Of a stretch of DNA of 54,628 bases, positions 9,087-17,279 are shown piece by piece. The stretch's first letter is position 1. Every line of letters starts with the position of its first letter. The notes below the pieces were generated by a model, which was not told the DNA's origin, ran no database searches, and worked only from the letters and a program-made list of their open reading frames with translations. The translations under genes were made by a program, and so were the position numbers. Source of the DNA: Tidjanibacter sp. (GTDB lineage: Bacteria > Bacteroidota > Bacteroidia > Bacteroidales > Rikenellaceae); contig JAFPBB010000083.1 in assembly GCA_017390585.1 (NCBI GenBank), positions 1-54,628 on the forward strand, written 5' to 3'.

Positions 9087-12000
9087 ATGAAACGACTATT
9101 GGTAATCCTTGCCTGCCTGCTGGCTTGTGGCCAAATGGTGGCGCAACGCACCGCCCCCATCTCGGGCGTGGTGACCGACAAGAGCAACGGCGAACCCCTG
9201 ATTGGCGTGACCGTGAGCCTCGAGGGTACCTCCACGGTTACTATCACCGACTATGCCGGTAAATACACCATCAACGTTCCTTTCGGCAACGCCACCAAAA
9301 AGGAACTCACCTTCTCCTATATGGGCTACAACGACCTCACCGTTGCTGTGACCCCCACTCAGAGCCGTCTCGATGTGGCCCTCGAAGTGGGAGCCGACGT
9401 GATTGAGGATGTTGTGGTGGTGGGCTATGGCACGATGAAACGCAGCGACCTCACGGGTGCTGTTGCCTCCGTAGACTCGGAGGATATCCAGCGGACCCCC
9501 GTGGCGACCATCGACCAGGCCTTTGCGGGCCGCATCGCAGGTGTCACCGTCAACTCCTCGACAGGTCAGCCCGGTGCTGCTGCCGAGGTGAGAATTCGTG
9601 GTATCGGTACGGTGAACAACTCCGCCCCCATCTATGTGGTCGACGGCGTGATCACCGAGGACATCGGCTTCCTCAACCCGGGCGACATCGCCTCCACCGA
9701 GGTGCTCAAGGATGCCTCGAGTACGGCCATCTACGGTTCGCGTGGTGCCAACGGTGTCATCATCGTCACCACCAAGACGGGTGCCAAGGACCGCGCTCCA
9801 CAGATCTCGCTCAGCGCCTACGCCGGCGTGCAAAATAGGTGGAGAAAACTCGACCTGATGGGCCGCGACGAGATGGCTGCAACACTCATTGCCATCGGCG
9901 GCGTGAAGTCGGAGATGAGTTTCTATGAGAAACACGGCTTCTACAAGTGGCTCAAGGCCTACCGACTCGGCAAATCGCCCTACTACCCCACCAACCTCGA
10001 CTACTCCACCGTGGAGACCGATTGGCAGGACGAGGTCTTCAGGGCCAACGCACCCATCCACAACTACCACCTCTCCGTGGAGGGCGGTAGCAGCAAGAGT
10101 CAGTACTCCTTCAGTGCGGGCTACTTCTCGCAGGACGGCACCATCATCGGCTCCAACTACGAGCGTCTGACCCTCCGCCTGAACTCCTCCTACAACCTCA
10201 ACAAGTGGCTCAAAGTGGGCGAGAGCCTCTCGCTCATCACCTCCTCGTCGCGTTGGGCAATGAACAACAGCAGCAGCGCCGGTGCCTCCATCCTCTCGGC
10301 AGCCCTCGCAATGGCTCCTTGGGACCCCACCCACTACCCCGAAGGCTCGGTGAATGTCGATGGCAAGGACCTCAGCGGTGAGATCGCCGCAGGCTCCAAC
10401 TTCAAGAATGTGGTCAACCCCTTCTCGATGGTGGAACACTCCCACCCCAACAACTCCGACCAACGACTCCTGGGCAACATCTACCTCGAGGCCAACCCCA
10501 TCAAGGGTCTCACGTTCCGCTCCTCGGTGAGTATGGACCAGAACACCTCGATGAGCCGCAGCTACTCCGACAAGTATCTCCACTCCGACTACGACAAGGC
10601 CGACAAAAACTTCATCTCCTCCAACATCGGTGTGGGCCGCACAATGTTCTACGAGAACACCCTCACCTATGCACTCGAGCAGGGTGACCACCGCTTCTCG
10701 GCAATGGTGGGTCAGACCACCGAGGAGTATACCTATTATTCTATGGGCGGCGCAGGCGCCTCGATTGCCAACCCCTCCGAGAATAACTGGTATCTCAACC
10801 AAGCCACCGAGGACAAGACCGAGTCGGGCGACTCGGCAGCACGCACACGCCGCTTCTCGCTGCTCGGACGACTCTTCTACAACTACGCCGACCGCTATAT
10901 GGCCACCATCAACTTCCGCGCCGACGCCTCCTCGAAATTCCCCGAGAACCTCTGGGGCTACTTCCCCTCTATGGCTCTGGCGTGGCGACTCTCGGAGGAG
11001 TCCTTCCTGGAGGATGTGGATGCTGTGGACAACTTGAAGGTGAGGTTCGGTTGGGGCCGCATCGGCAACGATAAGATTGCCGAGGGCGCCTTCACCCAAT
11101 CGGTGTTCTCCTCGAGCAACACCTTCACCGGCTACCCCTTCGGCACCAACCAGGAGCTGGCCACCGGCTCGACCATCCTCACCTACGTCAACAACAACGG
11201 ACGCTGGGAGGCAACCGAGCAGCTCAACTTCGGCGTGGACTTCAGCCTCTGGAACAACCGCCTCTACGGTACGGTTGACATCTTCGAGCGCAACACCTAC
11301 GATATGCTCCTCTCTGTAACCGCACCCGCACACGTCGGCAACCGCTATGCCGCAACCGCCAATGTGGGCACCGTGCGCAACCGAGGCGTTGAGCTCACCA
11401 TCGGCCACGGCGGCAGCTTCGGCAACGGCTGGGAGTATGACGTGAACATCAACGGCTCGGTCATCTCCAACCAGCTCACCCGACTCAATGGCGGCGAGAG
11501 GGTCTACGGCGCCTACACCATCTGCGACGAGGGCCTGCCTCTCTACTCCTTCTGGGGCTATGAGTATGAGGGCATCTACCAGAGCGACGAGGAGGTGAAG
11601 CAGCACCAATACAGTGTGGAGGCTGTGACCGAGAAGATGGGCGACGCACGCTACAAGGACCAGAATGGCGACGGCGTCATCAACGACGACGACCTGGTGG
11701 CCATCGGCAGCGCATTCCCCTGGCTCACCTATGGTGCCAACTTCTCGCTCCGCAAGGGCGGTTTCGACGTGAGCCTCTTCTTCCAGGGCGTCTATGGCAA
11801 CCAGATCTACAACGCCGTAAGGCTCCGCACCGAGGGCGACGGCACCCAATCGACCCTGAGCACCACTATGCGCGACGTGTGGAGCTCCACCAACCTCACG
11901 GGCACCATCCCCAACCCCGGAGCCTCGGGTTCGAGCCGCAACTTCGAGTCGTCGAGCCGCTATGTGGAGGACGGCAGCTACCTCCGCCTCAAGAACCTCC

Positions 12001-12194
12001 AGATTGGCTACACCCTCCCCGAGAAACTCGCCTCCAAGGTGGGCATCGGCTCGTGCCGCCTCTATGTCACTATGAGCAACCTGCTGACCTTCACCTCCTA
12101 CACGGGCTACGACCCCGAGGTGGGCGGCGGCGTGGATTGGGGCAACTACCCCCAATCGAGGACCATAACTCTCGGCACGAACATCAACTTCTAA
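9087..12194 (+). CDS. SusC/RagA-type TonB-dependent outer-membrane transporter
   Basis: A 1,035-aa outer-membrane receptor that imports oligosaccharides with its SusD partner. The order is signal peptide, carboxypeptidase-regulatory-like domain (about 24-105, ISGVVTDKSNGEPLIGVTV), TonB box and plug start (DVVVVGYGTMKRSDLTGAV), and the SusC signature in the plug (APIYVVDGV, then ASTEVLKDASSTAIYGSRGA). A long beta-barrel follows, ending in a C-terminal aromatic residue (TLGTNINF). The start at 9087 is preferred over an in-frame GTG at 9078 because it begins the signal peptide directly. It sits between the GH3 gene and susD (13-nt gap). The reading frame is intact, which makes the broken partner SusD conspicuous. 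Confidence 0.95.
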   Translation: MKRLLVILACLLACGQMVAQRTAPISGVVTDKSNGEPLIGVTVSLEGTSTVTITDYAGKYTINVPFGNATKKELTFSYMGYNDLTVAVTPTQSRLDVALEVGADVIEDVVVVGYGTMKRSDLTGAVASVDSEDIQRTPVATIDQAFAGRIAGVTVNSSTGQPGAAAEVRIRGIGTVNNSAPIYVVDGVITEDIGFLNPGDIASTEVLKDASSTAIYGSRGANGVIIVTTKTGAKDRAPQISLSAYAGVQNRWRKLDLMGRDEMAATLIAIGGVKSEMSFYEKHGFYKWLKAYRLGKSPYYPTNLDYSTVETDWQDEVFRANAPIHNYHLSVEGGSSKSQYSFSAGYFSQDGTIIGSNYERLTLRLNSSYNLNKWLKVGESLSLITSSSRWAMNNSSSAGASILSAALAMAPWDPTHYPEGSVNVDGKDLSGEIAAGSNFKNVVNPFSMVEHSHPNNSDQRLLGNIYLEANPIKGLTFRSSVSMDQNTSMSRSYSDKYLHSDYDKADKNFISSNIGVGRTMFYENTLTYALEQGDHRFSAMVGQTTEEYTYYSMGGAGASIANPSENNWYLNQATEDKTESGDSAARTRRFSLLGRLFYNYADRYMATINFRADASSKFPENLWGYFPSMALAWRLSEESFLEDVDAVDNLKVRFGWGRIGNDKIAEGAFTQSVFSSSNTFTGYPFGTNQELATGSTILTYVNNNGRWEATEQLNFGVDFSLWNNRLYGTVDIFERNTYDMLLSVTAPAHVGNRYAATANVGTVRNRGVELTIGHGGSFGNGWEYDVNINGSVISNQLTRLNGGERVYGAYTICDEGLPLYSFWGYEYEGIYQSDEEVKQHQYSVEAVTEKMGDARYKDQNGDGVINDDDLVAIGSAFPWLTYGANFSLRKGGFDVSLFFQGVYGNQIYNAVRLRTEGDGTQSTLSTTMRDVWSSTNLTGTIPNPGASGSSRNFESSSRYVEDGSYLRLKNLQIGYTLPEKLASKVGIGSCRLYVTMSNLLTFTSYTGYDPEVGGGVDWGNYPQSRTITLGTNINF

Positions 12195-12207
12195 TCTCTC
12201 GGCAAGT

Positions 12208-13761
12208 ATGAAAAAATCAACAATAATCTTGGCACTCATTGCCACCGCAACACTCCTCGGAGGTTGCAACGACTGGCTCAGGGAAGACGCACCCGGCAAG
12301 ACCGAGCTCGACGACTTCTTCACCAGCGGACAAACCGCACTCCAGGCTGTCAACGCAGCCTACTACCCTATGGCGTGGGAATACCACGGCACCTACTACC
12401 CCGAATGGTTTGTGGGCGATGTGGCCTCCGACGACGCGGTGAAGGGCGGACAGAACCTCACCGATATGGCCGATGCCTACGACATCGAGAACTTCAAGAC
12501 CGTGGCCAGCAACGGACTCCTCTTGGACTACTATAGGGCCCAGTATCAGGGCATCTCGAGGTCCAACTTCGCACTCACCTACATCCCCACCCTCGCCACC
12601 GACGAGAGCTTCACCGAGGAGACCAAAAATCGCTACCTCGGCTAGCTCAAGTTCCTCAGGGCCTTCTACTACTTCCGCCTGGTGAGAATGTTTGGCGATG
12701 TGCCCCTGGTGGACTTCATCATCGACTCCTCGGAGAATTGGAAACAACCCCGCGCAAAGAGCGAGGAGATCTACAACTTCATCCTCGAAGAGCTGGAAGA
12801 TGCAGAGGGTATGCTCAAGGAGAAGAGCCAGATGAGCGCCGAGGAGCTGGGTAGGGTGACCAAAGGTGCTGCACAGGCTCTGCTGCTGAAGGTCAACCTC
12901 TATCGCAAGAACTACGACGCAGCCATCAGTTGGGGTGAGAAGATTATCGCAAGTGGCGAATACTCGCTCAATGCCAACTATATGGACAACTTCTACCTCG
13001 AGGGCGAGAATGGCCCCGAGTCGGTCTTTGAGATTCAGTATGCCGAGGACCCCACCAGCGACTACGGCGAGGGCAACGGCTTCACTCGCGGCACCTTCAC
13101 CGTGATTCTCACCCGTTCGCGCTCCACGGTGCTCTGTCAGGGCAACGCAGGTTGGGGCTTCAACAAGCCCACTCAGGACCTCTACGACGAGTATGAGGAG
13201 GGCGACCCCCGCAGGGACTACACCATCATCAACCCCACCGACGCACAGATCGAAACCCCCGCACAGGAGATCTATCTCGGTTGCCGCTATATGAGCAACA
13301 AGTATGCTCTGCGCAATCAGGATGGCAACTACATCGCACTCTCCCACGCCACCCGCGCACCCATCAACCACAAAGAGATTCGCTACACCGACGTGTTGCT
13401 GATGTATGCCGAGGCCTGCATCGAGAAGGGAGAGAATCTCGCCGCGGCCAAAGATGCCATCAACGAGGTGAGGGCCCGCGTGGGTCTGGAGCCTATTGCG
13501 AGTGCCACCCGCGAAGCACTGCGCCACGAGCGTAGGGTGGAGCTGGCTATGGAGGGTCACCGCTGGTTTGACCTCTGCCGCTGGGGCATCGTGGGCGAGA
13601 CTATGAATGCCTACAAGGCCAAGTATGGCGCGAGCAACCCCAATGGCAACACCGAGGGCGCCGAGATGGCCGACTTCGTTGTGGGCAAACACGAGCTTAT
13701 GCCCATCCCCTCGGAGGAGGTGCGCCTCGGCGGTCTTACGCAGAACAACGGCTACAATTAG
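12208..13761 (+). pseudogene. SusD-family glycan-binding lipoprotein interrupted by an in-frame TAG
   Basis: The reading frame from 12208 to 13761 encodes a full-length SusD (517 codons) in one frame, but codon 146 is TAG (12643-12645). It sits between NRYLG and LKFLRAFYYFRLV, a region where SusD proteins normally carry a single residue such as Gln or Glu. A C-to-T change of CAG would create it. The rest is well preserved: lipobox LGGC, DDFFTSGQTALQAVNAAYY, RYTDVLLMYAEA, and a C-terminal HERRVELAMEGHRWFDLCRWG motif. TAG is used as a normal stop elsewhere in the window (GH3, GH16, GH128, enolase), so recoding is unlikely. The choices are a recent nonsense mutation, a base-call error, or low-level readthrough. 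Restart at the ATG at 12682 would give a 359-aa fragment without a signal peptide. Confidence 0.88.
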
Positions 13762-13839
13762 TCGCCGCCGCCAAACAGTGGAAACACAACAACCAATATA
13801 TTTTTACACAATTCAACCTAATTAAACAAACAAAAAACT

Positions 13840-14592
13840 ATGAAAAAATTCTTTGCACTTGCAGCTATTGCTGCTCTCTTGTTTGCTTGCGGCGAGAAGC
13901 CCAACAACGACGAGCCCAACAACAAGCCCAACCCCAACGAGCCCGAGCAGCCCGTGACCCCCTCGGTAGACTACGACTGCCTCAAGGGTACCAACTACTT
14001 CCCCATCATTATGGACGCAACCACCTACAACTCCATCAGCAGCAAAGTTGTTGCCGACCTCCGCGTTGACGACTACAACACCTGGCTCTGGATCTGGGAG
14101 AACACCTACGTTGCCGGCACTTCGACCGGTCCCAACTACTTCGGTGAGGTAGACGGTTGGGTTGCACTCCAGGTTGGTTCGATAGGTTGGTCGGGTGCAG
14201 GCTTCTGCTGCTACGACGCTGCCAAGTTGAGCAAACTCGCCGACATCACCGCCAATCCCCAGGACTACGTATTCCACGTTGCTATGAAGTCGCAGGACAC
14301 CGCCACCCACGAGCTCGTTATGTACAGCGACGATGGTAGCGAGGCTAAAGTTCAGATCGACGTTGATGGTCTCTATGGCTACGCACGCGACGGCGAGTGG
14401 TATGGAATCGAGATTCCTATGACCACCTTCACCAACCAGGGCCTCCTCTGGACCGCCAACCTCGGCGCAGGTTCGGTTCCCGGAACCGAGGAGACCGGCC
14501 GTACCGGTGGCCACAACGTGTTGGCAGTCCTCAGCGGCAACTTCGGTGCCCTCAATATGGACGCTTGCTTCATCTACAAACCCGCAAAATAA
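13840..14592 (+). CDS. Small lipoprotein in the surface glycan-binding (SGBP) position
   Basis: A 250-aa lipoprotein (MKKFFALAAIAALLFAC) with a long Pro/Asn/Glu linker (residues about 19-45), which is typical of proteins held away from the outer membrane. The rest is a single beta-rich domain with many aromatic residues (TWLWIWENTYVAG, GWVALQVGSIGWSGAGFCC). I do not recognise the family. Its place directly after susC/susD and before the endoglucanases is where Bacteroidales loci encode SusE/SusF-like or SGBP-B proteins that bind the target polysaccharide at the cell surface. Glucan binding is therefore an inference from position and composition. Confidence 0.65.
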   Translation: MKKFFALAAIAALLFACGEKPNNDEPNNKPNPNEPEQPVTPSVDYDCLKGTNYFPIIMDATTYNSISSKVVADLRVDDYNTWLWIWENTYVAGTSTGPNYFGEVDGWVALQVGSIGWSGAGFCCYDAAKLSKLADITANPQDYVFHVAMKSQDTATHELVMYSDDGSEAKVQIDVDGLYGYARDGEWYGIEIPMTTFTNQGLLWTANLGAGSVPGTEETGRTGGHNVLAVLSGNFGALNMDACFIYKPAK

Positions 14593-14613
14593 ATTTGTAG
14601 CATAGGCTCAAGA

Positions 14614-14639
14614 CTCGGAGGGATTGAACCCCCTCCGAG
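14614..14639 (+). other. Intra-operon hairpin between the SGBP and GH16 genes
   Basis: A perfect 9-bp GC-rich stem (14614-14622 with 14631-14639) with an 8-nt loop and no T-run after it. It lies 21 nt after the stop codon at 14592. It could act as a partial terminator or an mRNA-stabilising structure that sets lower expression of the downstream enzymes. Confidence 0.5.
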
Positions 14640-14693
14640 CCACAAACAGAAATAAAACGAACAAACAAGTGAAACCCTAATCAATAATCAACT

Positions 14694-15620
14694 ATGTTAC
14701 GACACCTCTTCGCAACACTCACACTCACCGCTGCGCTGCTGACCGCTTGCGACAACACCAACGGCACCAACAACGAAGGCGACAAATTCCCACCACAGGT
14801 AGGCTCGGGCGAGACCGACGGCTACAAACTCGTTTGGCAAGACCTCTTCGATGGCGAAGCACTCGATATGACCGCTTGGAACATCGAGGTCAATGGCAAC
14901 GGCGGTGGCAACGCCGAGCTCCAATTCTATCGCGCCGAGAACGTGTCGATTGAGACCGAGCCCACCAGCGGCCGCAGCTGCCTCACCCTCACCGCACGCC
15001 GCGAGGAGTTCTCGGGCAAGCACTTCACCTCGGGCCGCGTGAACTCTATGCACAAGAAATACTTCAACCACGGCAAGGTGGAGGCCTACATCGCTCTGCC
15101 CAAAACCGCCAACGGTCTCTGGCCCGCATATTGGATGATGGGCAACGACTTCTCCGAGGTGGGCTGGCCCCGCTGCGGCGAGATCGACATCCTCGAGATG
15201 GGCAACTCCCACGGCATCAACACCGGCACCCAGGAGACCTACTTCAACGGTGCTTGCCACTGGGGTTTCTACAAAAACGGCAACTATCCCAACTATGCCA
15301 AAGCATCCAATGCCCCCTACTCGTTGCAGGATGGAGAGTTCCACCTCTACACCCTCATCTGGGACGAGAAGAGCATCAAGATGTATCTCGACCTGGACAA
15401 AAACCCCAACGTAGCCCCCTACTATGAGATGGGTATCGAGGGTACCGACGACGAGTGGGCCACCGGCCGCTACTTCCACCACGACCACTTCATCCTCTTC
15501 AACCTCGCCATTGGCGGACGCTTCACCGGCATCCTCAACGAGAAGGGCATCACCGCACTCCCCACCGCAGGTAGCGAGGCCAAGATGTATGTCGACTTCG
15601 TGCGCGTCTACCAGAAATAG
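14694..15620 (+). CDS. GH16 endo-beta-1,3-glucanase (laminarinase type), lipoprotein
   Basis: A 308-aa family 16 endoglucanase that should cut internal beta-1,3 (or mixed-linkage) glucan bonds at the cell surface. It has a lipoprotein signal (LTACDNTN) and the single beta-jelly-roll catalytic domain starting at GYKLVWQDLFDG. The active-site signature EIDILEMG places the nucleophile at Glu163 and the acid/base at Glu168. Aromatic substrate-cleft motifs include GLWPAYWMMG just before it and HHDHFILFNLAIGG towards the C-terminus. Length and motifs fit the laminarinase-like subgroup rather than kappa-carrageenase or agarase types. It lies 48 nt before GH128. Confidence 0.93.
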   Translation: MLRHLFATLTLTAALLTACDNTNGTNNEGDKFPPQVGSGETDGYKLVWQDLFDGEALDMTAWNIEVNGNGGGNAELQFYRAENVSIETEPTSGRSCLTLTARREEFSGKHFTSGRVNSMHKKYFNHGKVEAYIALPKTANGLWPAYWMMGNDFSEVGWPRCGEIDILEMGNSHGINTGTQETYFNGACHWGFYKNGNYPNYAKASNAPYSLQDGEFHLYTLIWDEKSIKMYLDLDKNPNVAPYYEMGIEGTDDEWATGRYFHHDHFILFNLAIGGRFTGILNEKGITALPTAGSEAKMYVDFVRVYQK

Positions 15621-15668
15621 CCTCCCCAATCAACAGATTTTCAACACAATAGAGAGATAATGCAATCT

Positions 15669-16985
15669 ATGAAACTCACACACACCCTTCTGCTCTCCCT
15701 CGCCGCTGTGGCTCTGCTCTCCTGCACCCCCATCGACGAGCCCAACAAAGAGAACATCGAGGACCTCACGATGGAGTACACCATCCGTCAGGCCCGCAGC
15801 GCAAAACGCGGTATCAGCGGCCCTATGCAGCTCAACACCGACATCACCCTGCTCGCTCCCGGCGTGTGCTGGCAGTACAACTGGGGCTCGAGTGTGCCCC
15901 TGGCACAGGTTATGCACGACAACGGTATGGCCTTCTACCCTATGGCTTGGAACAACCACTTCGGCGCCAACGAGATGAGGAACTACAAAAATAACTTCCC
16001 CGACGACGCACAGTTTATCCTCGCCTACAACGAGCCTAACCTCACCGACCAGGCCAATATGACCCCCGAGGTGGCAGCCTCCTATTGGCCCGAGCTGAAG
16101 AACTTTGCCAACGAGGTGGGCTACAAACTCATCTCCCCCGCTGTGAACTACGGCACCCTCGCAGGCTACAGCGACCCCATCAAGTGGCTCGACGAGTTCT
16201 TTGCACAGCCCGGCGTGAGCCTCGACGACGTGGTGGGCATCGCCGTACACTGCTATATGCCCACAGGTGAGTCGCTCAAGAGCTTCATCCGCCGCTTCGA
16301 CAAGTACAACAAACCCATCTATATGACCGAGTTCTGCCACGCCGGTAGCGGCATCACCAACGATGTCCCCACACAGCAGAGGTTTATGGCCGATGTGCTC
16401 AACTATATGGAGGCCGACGACAAGGTGGGCGGCTACTCGTGGTTTATGTCGCGCGGCTCGGGCAGCTGGAAGGCCATCAGCCTGCTCAACACCAACGCCA
16501 ACAACCCTGCACTCACCGAGCTCGGCCTGGAGTATGTCTACTTCTCGAGCTTCGACAAAAATTGCTACTACCCCACCGGCGAGGCCTTCCCCGCAGCCCA
16601 CTTCCGCGCAAACAACGCAGAGGCTCTGGCCGAGGGTAACGGATGGGAGAACACCCCCCGCATCAAGGCTTCGAGCGACGCTACGGGCCCCGTGGTGCTA
16701 TGTGACTTCTTCGCCAACTTTATGTGGGTGGAGTATGGCATCGAGGTGGTGGAGGATGGCACCTACGAGCTTCTGGCACGCTATGCCAACCTCGTGGACG
16801 GCACCTTCGGCTTTGAGATCGACGGCAAGAGGGTGGCCACCCACACCTTCCCCGCCACAGGCGCTGTGGATGCGTGGAAAACCAACCGCATCGAGGGCTT
16901 CAAACTCACCAAGGGTCGCCACACCCTCCGCGTAGTGCTCGACGGTGGCAGAGCCGACTTCAACTGGTTCTGCTTCCGCAAGTAG
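15669..16985 (+). CDS. GH128-like endo-beta-1,3-glucanase with C-terminal CBM6/35-like domain
   Basis: A 438-aa lipoprotein (signal LLSLAAVALLSC). The catalytic part, about residues 30-270, has the glycosyl-hydrolase catalytic-core (Asl1-like) fold of family GH128: KRGISGP at the start, GVCWQYNWGS, the acid/base in LAYNEPN (about Glu122), AVHCYMP, and the nucleophile in YMTEFCHAG (about Glu221). GH128 enzymes act on beta-1,3-glucan. Residues about 310-438 form a beta-sandwich resembling CBM6/35 (VVEDGTYELLARYANL ... DFNWFCFRK), probably a glucan-binding module. An in-frame ATG lies 9 nt upstream at 15660; the 15669 ATG gives the more usual signal peptide. Together with GH16 and GH3 it forms a complete depolymerising set. 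Confidence 0.85.
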   Translation: MKLTHTLLLSLAAVALLSCTPIDEPNKENIEDLTMEYTIRQARSAKRGISGPMQLNTDITLLAPGVCWQYNWGSSVPLAQVMHDNGMAFYPMAWNNHFGANEMRNYKNNFPDDAQFILAYNEPNLTDQANMTPEVAASYWPELKNFANEVGYKLISPAVNYGTLAGYSDPIKWLDEFFAQPGVSLDDVVGIAVHCYMPTGESLKSFIRRFDKYNKPIYMTEFCHAGSGITNDVPTQQRFMADVLNYMEADDKVGGYSWFMSRGSGSWKAISLLNTNANNPALTELGLEYVYFSSFDKNCYYPTGEAFPAAHFRANNAEALAEGNGWENTPRIKASSDATGPVVLCDFFANFMWVEYGIEVVEDGTYELLARYANLVDGTFGFEIDGKRVATHTFPATGAVDAWKTNRIEGFKLTKGRHTLRVVLDGGRADFNWFCFRK

Positions 16986-17065
16986 GCCCACGCCCCCGAG
17001 TTGCAAATCACAAGAAAACAACTACATAACACATTAAAATCTTCAACCAAAAAAACCAACAAACT

Positions 17066-17215
17066 ATGAGAAAACAAATCTATGAGCGCCCCGAGATTGA
17101 GCAAACTCAATGCTCGGTGGAGAACGGTATCGCCTCGAGCGAGACTCTGTGGTATGAGAAAGGTGGCGAAGGCGACTTCGACTACGTCATCACCGACGAC
17201 GAGACTTGGGGATAG
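17066..17215 (+). CDS. Small 49-aa peptide, family 1 of a related pair
   Basis: ATG at 17066 to TAG at 17213. The sequence begins MRKQIYERPEIEQ, has a central SVENGIASS, and ends in an acidic tail (ITDDETWG). It has no classical signal peptide. It aligns with the 45-aa product at 35170-35307 (shared pattern IYxxPxI, five to six residues, VENGIAxS, then an acidic C-terminus), and both lie just upstream of a large surface lipoprotein gene (here 64 nt). Small MKKxYxxPxI peptides occur in other Bacteroidales but I know no established function. Possibilities are a secreted peptide with a leader cleaved near NG-I-A, or a partner of the adjacent lipoprotein. The codon use matches its neighbours, so it is likely real. 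Confidence 0.7.
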   Translation: MRKQIYERPEIEQTQCSVENGIASSETLWYEKGGEGDFDYVITDDETWG

Positions 17216-17279
17216 CGCCAAGACAAAACTCCCTAATTCCCAAAAAAAGTAGAGTAAAAGCAAAAAACGACAGAAAAAT

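Noticed and set aside
12643-12645. TAG recoded as an amino acid (alternative genetic code)
   Set aside because: Several intact genes in the window end with TAG exactly at their family's usual C-terminus, so TAG functions as a stop here.
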